This document shows, in pieces, positions 1 to 8,681 of a stretch of 64,000 nucleotides of DNA (its first letter is position 1; each line of letters opens with the position of its first letter). Both the position numbers and the translations under genes were made by a program. The stretch is taken from assembly GCF_023954305.1 (NCBI RefSeq), contig NZ_JAMLIG010000001.1, positions 1,550,001 through 1,614,000 of the forward strand. The letters are read 5' to 3'. The notes under the pieces are model-generated. The model did no database searches. It was not told the DNA's origin and worked only from the letters and a program-made list of their open reading frames with translations. Source of the stretch: Mesorhizobium sp. (GTDB taxonomy: Bacteria > Pseudomonadota > Alphaproteobacteria > Rhizobiales > Rhizobiaceae).

Positions 1-1
1 C

Positions 2-1432
2 GGCGTGTTCCTCGGCACGGCCGTGGGCGTCTTGCCGGGGCTGGGTCCCATCGCGACGATCTCGATGCTGCTGCCGTTCACGTTCGGCCTGCCGGTCGAC
101 ACGGCGCTGATCATGCTGGCCGGAATCTTCTACGGTTCGCAATATGGCGGCTCCACCACCGCGATCCTGATGAACCTGCCGGGCGAAGCCTCGTCGGTCG
201 TCACCACGCTCGACGGCCACGAGATGGCCAAGCAGGGAAAGGCCGGACGGGCGCTGGCGGCCGCTGCCATCGGCAGCTTCTTCGCTGGCACGGTCGGCAC
301 TCTGTTCATCGCGGTCGCCGCGCCTGTTCTAGCGGGGCTGGCGCTGACCTTCGGCCCGGCCGAGTATTTCTCCCTCATCGTGCTCGGCCTCGTCACCTCC
401 ATGGTTCTCACCAGCGGGTCGCTGTTGACGGCGTTCGGCATGGCGCTGCTCGGCATGATCTTCGGCATGGTCGGCACGGATATCAATTCCGGCTTTTCGC
501 GCTACACGTTCGGTTCGGCGAACCTGCTCGACGGGCTCGATTTCGTGGTCATCGCGACCGGCGTGTTCGGCCTGGGCGACGTGCTCGCCAACCTCCAGAA
601 CGAGCATGCCCGCGCCGCCAGCGTCGCGCCCGTGAGCCGGCTCTACCCGACCCGGGAGGACTGGCGGCGGATGACGGCGCCGATCCTGCGCGGCACCGGC
701 ATAGGGGTGGCGCTCGGCATCCTGCCCGGCGCCGGCGTCCTGCTTGCGTCGTTCTCGGCTTACGCGATGGAGAAGAAGATCTCCCGCCGGCCAGAGGATT
801 TCGGCAAAGGCGCGATCGAAGGCGTGGCGGCGCCGGAGGCGGCCAACAACGCCGCGGCGCAGACCTGCTTCATCCCGATGCTGACGCTCGGCCTGCCCGG
901 CACGGCGACGATGGCGCTGATGATCGGCGCGCTCGTCGTCCAGGGCGTCCAGCCCGGCCCGGAAATGCTGACGCAGCAGCCGGCGCTGTTCTGGGGGCTC
1001 GTCGTGTCGATGTGGATTGGCAACCTTCTGCTGCTGCTGCTCAACCTGCCGCTGGTCGGCATGTGGGCCAGGCTGATCGCAGTGCCCTACCGCTTTCTCT
1101 TCCCGCTGATCTGCGTGTTCACCGCCATCGGCGTCTACTCGATCAACAACAATGTCTTCGACGTCTACCTGATGGCGCTGTTCGGGGTGCTCGGCTTCTT
1201 CTTCCGCAAGGTCGGCGCGGAGCCTGCGCCGCTCATCCTGGCGCTGATCCTGGGACCGATGGCGGAGGAATACCTGCGCCGCACGCTGCTGATCTCTCAC
1301 GGCGACGCGACGGTGTTCTTCACCAGCCCGGTCAGCCTGGGCATCCTCGTCATCACCGTGCTGCTGCTGATGTCGATCCTTTCGCCCCACTTCCGCAAGG
1401 TCCGGGAAGAGGGCCTGCAGGAAGCGGACTGA
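2..1432 (+). CDS. tctA: Tripartite tricarboxylate transporter permease, TctA family (5' truncated by window)
   Basis: This is the large membrane subunit of a TTT-family secondary transporter, which imports carboxylates using a periplasmic binding protein. About 475 residues are visible and the frame is open to the window edge. Family members are near 500 residues, so roughly 25-30 N-terminal residues lie upstream; the GTG at position 5 is not a believable start. TctA hallmarks are present: a glycine/proline-rich VLPGLGP near the N-terminus, LNLPGEAS-like and FGPAEYF segments, the signature VAAPEAANNAAA at about 275, and many hydrophobic helices. The cognate binding protein (TctC) is two genes downstream, separated by a SnoaL-like gene. 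TctB is expected just upstream, outside the window. Confidence 0.95.
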   Translation, partial: GVFLGTAVGVLPGLGPIATISMLLPFTFGLPVDTALIMLAGIFYGSQYGGSTTAILMNLPGEASSVVTTLDGHEMAKQGKAGRALAAAAIGSFFAGTVGTLFIAVAAPVLAGLALTFGPAEYFSLIVLGLVTSMVLTSGSLLTAFGMALLGMIFGMVGTDINSGFSRYTFGSANLLDGLDFVVIATGVFGLGDVLANLQNEHARAASVAPVSRLYPTREDWRRMTAPILRGTGIGVALGILPGAGVLLASFSAYAMEKKISRRPEDFGKGAIEGVAAPEAANNAAAQTCFIPMLTLGLPGTATMALMIGALVVQGVQPGPEMLTQQPALFWGLVVSMWIGNLLLLLLNLPLVGMWARLIAVPYRFLFPLICVFTAIGVYSINNNVFDVYLMALFGVLGFFFRKVGAEPAPLILALILGPMAEEYLRRTLLISHGDATVFFTSPVSLGILVITVLLLMSILSPHFRKVREEGLQEAD

Positions 1433-1484
1433 GCGACGCCTGTGTCCGGCACGCGCCGGGCCACCGAACCAGCGAGGACCAGCC

Positions 1485-2108
1485 ATGTCGAACGATGCCG
1501 CCGGCCGCCTGCAGGCTTTCATGGACCGAGAGGAGTTGTTCGACCTCGTCCGGCGCGAGCGCTTCGCCCGCGACCAGCGGCGCTTCGACGTGATGCGCGA
1601 CTGCTTCCACGCTGACGCCTATGTGCGGACGAGCTGGTACGACGGCCGCGGCGGCGAAGCCTATGTCGAGGCGACGCGCGAGTTCATGGGCAGGGTGGGC
1701 AACGGCAAGCACTGGGTCTTTCCGGCCTTTGCCCGGATCGCCCGCGACCGCGCCACGGTCGAGAGTCCGGCGATGATCTTCAGCCGCACGCGGCTCGACG
1801 GCGTGGAGGTCGATTTCCATGTCTTCTGCCGCTTCTTCTCGCGGGCCGTCCGCGTCGGCGGCGTCTGGAAGCTGATGAGCTTCGAGGTCCTGTTCGAGCG
1901 CGACGTCATGAAGCCGGTCAACCCGGCGCAGAGCCTGCCCGTCGACTGGTCGCGCCTCGAGACCTTTCGCCCGTCCTACAAGTTCCTGGCCTGCATCCAG
2001 CAGTCGCGCGGGATCGTCGTCAATCCGGACCTGCTCGGCGACGACCGGCCGGAGGAGTTGGCCGCCTTCCATGAAGGAGAGGACCGCTGGCTGGCCGGAG
2101 CCGACTGA
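1485..2108 (+). CDS. SnoaL-like / NTF2-fold protein
   Basis: A 207-residue protein with the cone-shaped SnoaL/NTF2 fold shared by small isomerases, dehydratases and ring-hydroxylating dioxygenase beta subunits. The opening (REELFDLVRRERFARDQRRFD, here shortened in meaning to a helix followed by a DxxxDCF strand) and the later FHVFCRFFS and GGVWKLMSFEV strands fit the fold. The C-terminal 60 residues are an extension beyond a minimal SnoaL domain. It sits between tctA and tctC, 52 bases after tctA, so it is probably co-transcribed and acts on the transported substrate or a derivative. Exact reaction unknown; no dioxygenase alpha subunit is present in the window. Confidence 0.75.
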   Translation: MSNDAAGRLQAFMDREELFDLVRRERFARDQRRFDVMRDCFHADAYVRTSWYDGRGGEAYVEATREFMGRVGNGKHWVFPAFARIARDRATVESPAMIFSRTRLDGVEVDFHVFCRFFSRAVRVGGVWKLMSFEVLFERDVMKPVNPAQSLPVDWSRLETFRPSYKFLACIQQSRGIVVNPDLLGDDRPEELAAFHEGEDRWLAGAD

Positions 2109-2234
2109 GGTCGAAGCGACCGGCCATTCCGCGAGGCGAAATGACCGAAGCCCTTCATACGACCGCCGGAGCAGGCGGGCTACAGTGAGCCATACCCGAC
2201 GACAAGTTGCATCCACGGGAGGGAGGAAGACCCC

Positions 2235-3212
2235 ATGATCAACAGACGTGAACTTATTCTGCTCGGAGGCTCGGCGGCGGTTCTGGCTTCGGCCGGCTTC
2301 GCCCGCGCCGCCGACTGGCCGACCAAGCAGGTCACGGTCATCTCCGCCTATCCGCCCGGCGGCACCAGCGACATCATCACCCGCCTCGTGGCCGATCTGC
2401 TGACCGCCAAATACGGGCAGCAGTTCGTGGTCGAGAACGTGGCCGGCGCGGCCGGTGCGCTCGCCGGCGGCAAGCTCGCCCGCTCCGCGCCCGACGGCTA
2501 CACGATCATGGTCTCCGGCAGCGCCCCCATTGCCGCCAACAAGGTCGTGCAAAAAAGCCTCGCCTATGACCCGCAGGTCGACTTCACGCCGATCACCGTT
2601 GTCGCCGAGAGCTGCGCGCTGCTCACCGCGAGCGCGACCGCGCCGGCCAAGACGCTGCAGGAGCTGATCGCCTACGCCAAGGCGAACCCCGGCAAGGTCA
2701 ACATCGGCAACCCGGGCGCCGGAACCAAGGGACACATCTGCGCCGCGATGATCGGCATGCAGGCCGGCGTCGAGATCAATCACATTCCCTACAAGGGCTC
2801 GCCGCCGCTTCTGGCGGACCTGTTGGGCGGACACATCGACTTCGCGCTCGACGCGCCCTCGAACTATCTGCCGCACATCAAGGACGGAAAGATCATAGGC
2901 GTCGCCGTCACGACGGCCGATAGGGTTAGCGAGATGCCCGAGGTCAAGACCGTCGCCGAGCAGGGTCTCGACGGCTTCGAGCAGACCTTGTGGTTCGGCG
3001 CGGTCGGGCCGAAGGACATGCCGGCAGACATCGTCGACAAGATCCACACGGCAATCAAGGAGTGGACGGACACGCCCGCCGCGAAGGAAAAGCTGAAGTC
3101 GCTGGGTCTCACCGCCGTGGTCAATACGCCGGACGAGATGCGTGGTTCGATCGAGCGCGAGATCGCCGGCATCCGCCCGCTCGTCGACGCCGGGCTGGTC
3201 CAGCCGAGCTGA
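2235..3212 (+). CDS. tctC: Tripartite tricarboxylate transporter substrate-binding protein (TctC/Bug family)
   Basis: A periplasmic solute-binding protein of 325 residues. The N-terminus has a Tat-like/Sec signal (NRRELILLGGSAAVLAS, cleavage near ARA-ADWP). The first mature strand, with YPPGGTSDIITRL, is the classical Bug-family ligand-anchoring loop, and NHIPYKGSPPLLADLLGGHIDF is the second conserved loop. A strong purine-rich site (GGGAGGGAGGAAG) precedes the ATG. Bug proteins typically bind carboxylates through backbone contacts in these loops, so the substrate is probably an organic acid. It pairs with the TctA permease upstream; the following genes encode a molybdenum hydroxylase, which suggests the imported acid is hydroxylated in the cell. 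Confidence 0.95.
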   Translation: MINRRELILLGGSAAVLASAGFARAADWPTKQVTVISAYPPGGTSDIITRLVADLLTAKYGQQFVVENVAGAAGALAGGKLARSAPDGYTIMVSGSAPIAANKVVQKSLAYDPQVDFTPITVVAESCALLTASATAPAKTLQELIAYAKANPGKVNIGNPGAGTKGHICAAMIGMQAGVEINHIPYKGSPPLLADLLGGHIDFALDAPSNYLPHIKDGKIIGVAVTTADRVSEMPEVKTVAEQGLDGFEQTLWFGAVGPKDMPADIVDKIHTAIKEWTDTPAAKEKLKSLGLTAVVNTPDEMRGSIEREIAGIRPLVDAGLVQPS

Positions 3213-3336
3213 GCCATCGTTGCCCGCGGCGGACCATTGTCCGCCGCGGTCGATCTTCTTCCCTTCAGGGCCCAGCGCAGCCATGGCCCGCACTTTCGGC
3301 TGTGCAAGAGCGCGCCGGACCGGCGATATCTAATCG

Positions 3337-3825
3337 ATGAGCGAATATTTCACCCTGACCGTCAACGGCCACGTCCACGAGATCGATGCGGCCGGCACGA
3401 CCCCGTTGCTCGACGTGTTGCGCAACCATCTGGGGCTGAAGGGCTCCCGCTACGGCTGCGGGCTCGAGCAGTGCGGCGCGTGCATGGTGCTTGTCGATGG
3501 CGAAACGGTCTATTCGTGCAGTCGCGAGGCCGTCACCCTGGAGGGGCGATCTATCCTCACGGTCGAGGGGCTGGGCGGTCCAGACACGCTTCATCCTCTG
3601 CAGCAGGCCTTCCTCGACGAACAGGCCGGCCAGTGCGGCTACTGCCTGTCGGGCATGCTGATGGCGGCCAAGGCGCTGCTCGACCGCAATCCGTCGCCCA
3701 CGCGCGCGGACATCGTCGAGGCGCTCGACCCCAACCTCTGCCGCTGCGGCTCGCATCCGCGCATCCTGCGCGCCGTGGCGCGCGCCGCGGCGGTAATGCG
3801 CGGCGAGGCCGGCGATGGGCATTAG
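3337..3825 (+). CDS. (2Fe-2S) subunit of a two-subunit molybdenum hydroxylase (IorA/NicA-like)
   Basis: A 162-residue electron-transfer subunit of the xanthine-oxidase family. The N-terminal ferredoxin domain has the plant-type cluster ligands in GCGLEQCGACMV and a further Cys in VYSCS; the C-terminal four-helix domain carries the second cluster in GQCGYCLSG and NLCRCGSHPRI. This length and the absence of an adjacent FAD-subunit gene fit the isoquinoline 1-oxidoreductase/nicotinate-dehydrogenase type, in which electrons leave to an external acceptor rather than to FAD. It overlaps the molybdopterin subunit by 11 bases, implying coupled translation. Substrate cannot be read from sequence. Confidence 0.92.
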   Translation: MSEYFTLTVNGHVHEIDAAGTTPLLDVLRNHLGLKGSRYGCGLEQCGACMVLVDGETVYSCSREAVTLEGRSILTVEGLGGPDTLHPLQQAFLDEQAGQCGYCLSGMLMAAKALLDRNPSPTRADIVEALDPNLCRCGSHPRILRAVARAAAVMRGEAGDGH

Positions 3826-5923
3826 CCAGAGCCTGCGGGACAATCCCCGCCTCGACCGCTGGCTGTGCTTCGAGCCCGACCGGACCGTGCGCGTGGCCAC
3901 CGGCAAGGTGGAGTTCGGCCAGGGCATCCTGACCGCGCTTGCACAGATCGCCGCCGAGGAACTCGACGTGCGGATCGACCAGGTGCGTATCCTGTCGGGA
4001 GACAGCGTCGAGGGACCGGGCGAAGGCTACACCGCGTCGAGCTGGTCGGTGGAGCATTCGGGCAGTGCCATCCGCGCCGTCTCGGCCGAGGTCAGGGCGA
4101 TTGCCCTGGCGCGGGCGGCACTTCGGCTCAACGCCGCGCCGGAGGAGCTTTCGGTTCGCGAGGGAGAGTTCATCAGGGACGGCGCCGCCACCGGGCTGGA
4201 TTACTGGCACGTCGCCCCGGACATCGATCTATCCGTCGAAGCGAACGGCACCGTGGCGCCGAAACCGGTTACGGAGCACCGGATCGTCGGCCGCGCCATT
4301 CCGCGGCTCGACCTGGCGGCAAAGCTCACCGGCTCCGGCTTCATTCAGGATATCGACATGCCGGGCACGCTGCACGCGCGCACGCTGCGCCAGCCGGGGC
4401 GGGGCGCGACCCTGCTGCGGCTCGACGAAGACGCGATCCGGCGGGCGGCCGGCGACGGCGTGCAGATCGTGCGGCGGGCGAATTTCGTCGCCTTCGCGGG
4501 CGACGACGAAACGGCCGTGCGCAGGGCCGCGGCGGTCGCGGCGACGGCTGCCGTATGGGACAAGCCGCGGCGGCTTCGCCCCGAACAGGCGAGCCCGGCG
4601 TGGATCGCCGCCCAGCCCTCGCACGACCGTGGTATCGGCGATCCGATGCCCGAGAGCGATGGCGGCCGCGTGTCCATGCGCTTTTCGCGGCCGTTCCTGT
4701 CGCACGGGTCGATCGCGCCCTCCTGCGCGCTGGCGCTGTGGAAGGACGAGGTGCTGTCCATCTGGTCGCATGCGCAGGGGATGCACCCGCTGCGCACCAA
4801 TATCGCCGCGACGCTCGGATTGCCCATCGACAGCGTCGTCTGCCGCCACGTGCAAGGCGCCGGCTGCTACGGCCATAACGGCGCGGACGACGCCGCCCTC
4901 GACGCCGCGCTGGTGGCGCTGGAACTGCCAGGCCGGCCGATTCGCCTCTGCTGGAGCCGCGAGGAGGAGTTCGGCTACGAACCCCTCTCCTCGGCCATGA
5001 CGGTCGAGGTCCATGCCGGACTGGGACCGGATGGACGCCCCGGTGGATGGACGACCGAGATCTGGAGCGCGGCGCATGGCCAGCGGCCGGGCGTCGGCAG
5101 CGCTTATCTGCTGGGAGCCGAGGCGCTGGAAACACCGCCGCCGGAGCGGAAGCCCTTCGATATTCCCGAGGAGCGCGGCGGTGGCGCGACGCGCAATGCA
5201 ATCCCACTCTACGACATCGCGGCCAAGGGCATCGACTTTCATCTCGTCCACGACGTGCCCGTCCGCACCTCGTCGCTGCGCGGCCTGGGTGCGACGCTGA
5301 ACGTCTTCGCCATCGAAGGCCTCATGGACGAGCTCTCAGCACGCGCCAGCGAGGATCCCCTCGCCTATCGTCTCTCTCTGTTGACCGATCCCCGCGCCCG
5401 CGCGGTGCTGGAGAAAGTCGGCGACATGGCACGATGGTCGGAGCGCGCTCCCGGCGGGACCGGACGCGGCCTGGGGCTCGGCCTCGCGCGCTACAAGAAC
5501 TCGTCGGCCTATGCGGCGGTGGCCGCTGCCGTCGAGGTGGAGGATGCGGTGCGCGTCACCGACGTCTGGTGCGCGGTCGATGCGGGCCTCGTCATCAACC
5601 CCGACGGTCTCGTGAACCAGGTCGAGGGAAACATCGTCCAGGCGATCAGCTGGACCCTGATCGAAGAAGTGCGTTTCGGCGAGGACGGCGTGGCGAGCCT
5701 CGACTGGCAGACCTATCCGGTGATCCGCTTCCGCGACATTCCCGACATCCGCGTCGCGCTGGTCGACGCGTCCGAACACGATCCGCTCGGCGTGGGTGAA
5801 TGCGCGGGAGGGCCGGCGGCGGCAGCGATCGGCAATGCGGTGGCGCATGCGCTGGGCACCCGGATCACGGACATGCCGTTGACGCGCGAACGCATCATCG
5901 AAGCACTGATGCGCGGCGGCTGA
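3815..5923 (+). CDS. Molybdopterin-binding subunit of molybdenum hydroxylase (IorB/CoxL superfamily)
   Basis: The 702-residue catalytic subunit partnering the preceding 2Fe-2S protein. It begins with the IorB-type N-terminal domain (GKVEFGQGILTALAQIAAEEL), continues with molybdopterin-contacting segments such as GCYGHNGADDAALDAAL and RTSSLRGLGATLNVFAIE, and ends with GVGECAGGPAAAAIGNAVAHALG, where the Glu after GVG matches the catalytic base of this family. There is no Tat signal in front and no C-terminal cytochrome c domain as in some nicotinate dehydrogenases, so the electron acceptor must be a separate protein. Family members hydroxylate N-heteroaromatics or oxidise aldehydes. Its position after TctC and before a GST and an IclR regulator makes a catabolic role likely. 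Confidence 0.92.
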   Translation: MGISQSLRDNPRLDRWLCFEPDRTVRVATGKVEFGQGILTALAQIAAEELDVRIDQVRILSGDSVEGPGEGYTASSWSVEHSGSAIRAVSAEVRAIALARAALRLNAAPEELSVREGEFIRDGAATGLDYWHVAPDIDLSVEANGTVAPKPVTEHRIVGRAIPRLDLAAKLTGSGFIQDIDMPGTLHARTLRQPGRGATLLRLDEDAIRRAAGDGVQIVRRANFVAFAGDDETAVRRAAAVAATAAVWDKPRRLRPEQASPAWIAAQPSHDRGIGDPMPESDGGRVSMRFSRPFLSHGSIAPSCALALWKDEVLSIWSHAQGMHPLRTNIAATLGLPIDSVVCRHVQGAGCYGHNGADDAALDAALVALELPGRPIRLCWSREEEFGYEPLSSAMTVEVHAGLGPDGRPGGWTTEIWSAAHGQRPGVGSAYLLGAEALETPPPERKPFDIPEERGGGATRNAIPLYDIAAKGIDFHLVHDVPVRTSSLRGLGATLNVFAIEGLMDELSARASEDPLAYRLSLLTDPRARAVLEKVGDMARWSERAPGGTGRGLGLGLARYKNSSAYAAVAAAVEVEDAVRVTDVWCAVDAGLVINPDGLVNQVEGNIVQAISWTLIEEVRFGEDGVASLDWQTYPVIRFRDIPDIRVALVDASEHDPLGVGECAGGPAAAAIGNAVAHALGTRITDMPLTRERIIEALMRGG

Positions 5924-5977
5924 CCGCCTCGGTTTCAACGACCAGGCGCCGCGGCGCGAGACTGAAGGATCGATCCA

Positions 5978-6664
5978 ATGACCAATGCGGCTCCGATCTC
6001 CGACGGGCAAACCGCCGATGTTCCCGTACTCTTCTACAGCCCCGGCGCCTGTTCGCTCGCCTCGCACATCGCGCTGGAGGAGACAGGCCGTCCCTATCAA
6101 GCCGTCGAAACGCTGCTGTCGAAGAACCAGCATCAGACACCGGAATACCTGGCGATCAATCCGCGCGGCCGCGTGCCGGCGCTCGCGGTGGATGGCAGGG
6201 TGATCACCGAGAACACCGCCATCCTGACCTGGATCGCGACGGCTTTCCCCGACGTGGAATTGCTCCCGGAAGACCTTATCGAACGGATGCGCTGCATTGC
6301 GCAGATGGCGTGGTTCTCGAACACGCCGCACATCTTCCAGCGGGCGAAGTTCCGGCCCCACCGCTTCGTCGAGCGCGAGGACGTGTATGACGACGTCCGC
6401 GCCAAGGCGGCGTCCAGCTACTGGGAGTGCATGCAGGAGATTGACGCGCTGATCGGGGACAATCGATGGATGATGGGCGACGCCTACAGTGTCGTCGACC
6501 CTTATGCGCTGGTGTTCTACGGCTGGGGAACCAGCAACGGCCTGCCGATGCGCGACCTCGCCAGCTTCACGCGGCATAAGGAGCAGATGATGGAGCGCCC
6601 CGCGGTGCGCATGGTCATCGAACGGGAGAAGAACCCGCATTTTTGGCCAGGGCACCTTGGCTAG
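5978..6664 (+). CDS. Glutathione S-transferase family protein
   Basis: A 228-residue cytosolic GST-fold protein. The N-terminal thioredoxin-like half has FYSPGACSLASHIALEE, the bacterial beta-class-like pattern with a Cys/Ser pair at the active site. INPRGRVPAL carries the conserved cis-proline loop and ENTAIL the glutathione gamma-glutamyl contact. The helical C-terminal half follows. It starts at an ATG preceded by GAAGGA, 54 bases after the molybdenum hydroxylase, so it is probably the last gene of that transcript. It ends in a perfect hairpin shared with the convergent iclR gene. Possible roles are conjugation, isomerisation or ring cleavage of the pathway substrate; none is proven. Confidence 0.9.
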   Translation: MTNAAPISDGQTADVPVLFYSPGACSLASHIALEETGRPYQAVETLLSKNQHQTPEYLAINPRGRVPALAVDGRVITENTAILTWIATAFPDVELLPEDLIERMRCIAQMAWFSNTPHIFQRAKFRPHRFVEREDVYDDVRAKAASSYWECMQEIDALIGDNRWMMGDAYSVVDPYALVFYGWGTSNGLPMRDLASFTRHKEQMMERPAVRMVIEREKNPHFWPGHLG

Positions 6665-6692
6665 ACCGTTTCATGGCCGGGGGGAAACGGTC
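6664..6692. terminator. Hairpin between convergent GST and iclR ends
   Basis: GACCGTTTC (6664-6672) and GAAACGGTC (6684-6692) form a perfect 9-bp stem with an 11-base loop. It begins in the GST stop codon and ends just before the iclR stop. There is no clear U tract on either strand, so termination is inferred from the position between two convergent genes. Confidence 0.5.
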
Positions 6693-6697
6693 CAGGC

Positions 6698-7477
6698 TCA
6701 CTTTCCGGCCCTGTAGCCCAGATTGGCCGAGATCTTGGCGGCGGCGGCCTGAAGGTGACGCACCTGATCGGTCGTCGGCGTCTCGGGGATGTACTGCACC
6801 GAATCGGTCAGCGCGATCGCCCCGACATAGTTGCCGAGCGCGTCGAAGATGGGAGCGGCCAGGGCGTTGAGTCCGATCATCGACTCGTTTGGACCGACGG
6901 CCCACCTTTGTCTGCGCGCCGCCTCGACCTCGAGCCGCAGCCGCTCGGGATCGGTAATGGTGAAGGGCGTGCGCATTTCCATCGGCTCGGACAGGACGCG
7001 CGGCAGGAGCAGCGAATCGCCGAAGGCAAGCGAAATCTTGCCCTGGGCGCTCGAATTGAAGGCGAGCAACGAGCCTGGCTTGACGTGGATTTCGATGTTC
7101 GACCGGCTGGGGACGATCAGGAGAATACGGTTCCCGTCCTGCTCCGGCTGGCTGATGGCGACGGCGTGGCCTGTGAGGTCGCGCAATTCCCGGGCGATTT
7201 CGCGCGCAGCGGTCGCCAGTTCGAAGCTTTCGCTGACGGCCTGCCCGAGCGCCATGAGCCGCGCGCTGATCGAATAGCGCTCCGTGTCCAGGTTGCGGAC
7301 CAGGTATCCGGCCGACACCAACGTCTGCAGATGGCGGTGGATGCGGCTCTTGGTCGTGCCGAAGGCGCGCGCCATCTCGGACACGCCGACGGAGGTCTGG
7401 CAGCGGGCCACGTATTCCAGGATCTCGAGCGCGAATTCGACCGCTTGAATCGATCCACCCTGCGGCGTCGCGTTCAT
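6698..7477 (-). CDS. IclR family transcriptional regulator
   Basis: A 259-residue regulator: an N-terminal winged helix-turn-helix (SVGVSEMARAFGTTKSRIHRHLQTLVSAGYL) and a C-terminal GAF-like effector domain (for example SSAQGKISLAFGD and NALAAPIFDALGNYVGAIALTDS). I chose the ATG at 7477 because AAGAAGG lies a good distance upstream; the frame is open for 40 more codons, but that stretch has no family character. IclR proteins commonly control neighbouring catabolic genes and bind short dyads; the matching GTTCTGCANAAC dyads lie in the cupin/dctP divergent promoter upstream. It follows the cupin gene on the same strand and is probably co-transcribed with it, which would allow autoregulation. 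Confidence 0.93.
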   Translation of the reverse strand: MNATPQGGSIQAVEFALEILEYVARCQTSVGVSEMARAFGTTKSRIHRHLQTLVSAGYLVRNLDTERYSISARLMALGQAVSESFELATAAREIARELRDLTGHAVAISQPEQDGNRILLIVPSRSNIEIHVKPGSLLAFNSSAQGKISLAFGDSLLLPRVLSEPMEMRTPFTITDPERLRLEVEAARRQRWAVGPNESMIGLNALAAPIFDALGNYVGAIALTDSVQYIPETPTTDQVRHLQAAAAKISANLGYRAGK

Positions 7478-7515
7478 GGGCGCCTTCTTTTCCGGAAATG
7501 CATCGCCCCTCCCAG

Positions 7516-7533
7516 CACCGGCGATAGCCGGTG
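7516..7533. repeat. Perfect small hairpin between cupin and iclR
   Basis: CACCGGC-GATA-GCCGGTG gives a perfect 7-bp stem with a tetraloop in the 124-base gap between the two leftward genes. There is no U tract. It could be an attenuator, an mRNA processing or stability element, or an operator dyad. Confidence 0.3.
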
Positions 7534-7601
7534 TGGCCGCAGACTTACCTTCATTCTCGATTTCGGCAAGCCTGTTACGAGGAGAGGGCTGCCGCATCGG
7601 A

Positions 7602-8513
7602 TCAGCCCAGGGACGGCGGCATCGGATATTCGTCCGCGTTCAGGACCCAGCCCTGCTTCGAGAAGTCGACGCGAGGCGGCGAGAAGATGTCCACCAGCTG
7701 GTTGAGGCCGGCCTCCATGCCCCGCGACGTGTGGATGGCCGGCGGCGGGATGACCGTCAAGGACGGGGAACGGACCAGTGCATGCTCGTCGTCGCGCCAG
7801 ACGTTCAGGTTGGTGGTCCACGGCCAGCGCAGATGATGGGTGAAGGCGCCGTCCAGGGCCAATGAGCCCTGCTCGAAATCGTCGTGGTGATGGGGCGACA
7901 GTTTGGTGATGTCGCGCGGCCCGTGCTGTGCGTCGAGATAGTTCACCATCAGCGTGGTGCAGCGGAATATCCGGCCGAACCGGCCGGGCGTCGGCGGCAC
8001 ATCCAGACTGTAGGCGCGGATGCGGAAGCCCCCCACCGGCTCCGGCCAAGGGTCCAGCAGCGCTACGTTCGGATGAGGCTCGGCATAGGAGTCCGCGTTG
8101 GAGCACGCCGCGTTCAGATCGTCCGACCGGGTCGAGAAGATGCGGGTCGCCCGGCCTCCTTTCGGCAAGGCGATACGGCTTTCGCCAGGGGGAACGATCA
8201 CCAGCGAGTATCCGTCGACCTCCACCCGCTCGCCATTGGCTTCGACGACGGCCGGCATATCCCGGTCGGGAAGGAGCAGCACATATTCGTCCGGCTGGTT
8301 CGAACGGGAAAGCGACCCACCGGGGGTCAACTCGCTGTGCCCGACCAGGAAGTTCTGCCCGCGGGTCAGCCAGGTCCTTGAGCCGTCGCCGACGATCTGC
8401 GGCGGGGTTTCGTAGAACAGGCCGTAGTCCGCTCCGGCGAAGGACTGCGGCGCGGCGGCCTTCGCAGCAACGGCGCTTGCCATTCGAGAGCGCGGATCAC
8501 TCGGGTCGTACAT
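7602..8513 (-). CDS. Cupin-fold protein, function unknown
   Basis: A 303-residue protein that I read as a double-domain cupin. The central KLSPHHHDDFEQGSLALDGAF has the His-His-x-Glu spacing and following glycine-rich turn of a cupin metal motif, and WPWTTNLNVWRDDEHALV with VIPPPAIHTSRG resembles the second cupin motif with its single His. I chose the ATG at 8513 because AGGGAGAG lies just upstream; the frame stays open further but then runs into the promoter region. It is the first gene of a leftward unit with iclR and is divergent from the TRAP operon under a mirrored promoter, so it should serve the same pathway, for example as a dioxygenase or isomerase. Confidence 0.75.
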   Translation of the reverse strand: MYDPSDPRSRMASAVAAKAAAPQSFAGADYGLFYETPPQIVGDGSRTWLTRGQNFLVGHSELTPGGSLSRSNQPDEYVLLLPDRDMPAVVEANGERVEVDGYSLVIVPPGESRIALPKGGRATRIFSTRSDDLNAACSNADSYAEPHPNVALLDPWPEPVGGFRIRAYSLDVPPTPGRFGRIFRCTTLMVNYLDAQHGPRDITKLSPHHHDDFEQGSLALDGAFTHHLRWPWTTNLNVWRDDEHALVRSPSLTVIPPPAIHTSRGMEAGLNQLVDIFSPPRVDFSKQGWVLNADEYPMPPSLG

Positions 8514-8535
8514 CAATCTCTCCCTATCGCGTTCC

Positions 8536-8547
8536 GTTCTGCAGAAC
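8536..8547. promoter_or_regulatory. Candidate IclR operator, cupin side
   Basis: GTTCTGCAGAAC is a perfect 12-bp palindrome lying just downstream of the leftward cupin promoter. Eleven of its 12 bases recur at 8682-8693 at the equivalent place of the opposite promoter. The neighbouring iclR product is the obvious candidate binder. Confidence 0.6.
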
Positions 8548-8559
8548 AATAGATCTGAA

Positions 8560-8590
8560 ATTAGAATGCTCGACAGGCCATTCTTGTCAA
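8560..8590 (-). promoter_or_regulatory. Leftward promoter for cupin-iclR
   Basis: On the minus strand a perfect TTGACA -35 box lies at 8590-8585 and TCTAAT, a five-of-six match to the -10 consensus, at 8565-8560, with a 19-base spacer. The spacer is longer than ideal, as is common for activator-dependent promoters. Confidence 0.5.
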
Positions 8591-8639
8591 GCCCGCTTGG
8601 CCGCTCCGCGAGGAAACTGCAAAAAATGAGCGATGCCGC

Positions 8640-8668
8640 TTGACAGGACATTTGGTTCAATAAACTAT
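8640..8668 (+). promoter_or_regulatory. Rightward promoter for the TRAP/catabolic operon
   Basis: A perfect TTGACA -35 box at 8640-8645 is followed 17 bases later by AACTAT (8663-8668), in an AT-rich run unlike the surroundings. The -10 assignment is less certain than the -35. The operator-like dyad at 8682-8693 would sit near the transcription start. Confidence 0.5.
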
Positions 8669-8681
8669 TTAGCGAAACAGC

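Noticed and set aside
1353..3293. Minus-strand open frame of 646 codons
   Set aside because: Antisense to the SnoaL-like gene and tctC, which have clear family motifs.
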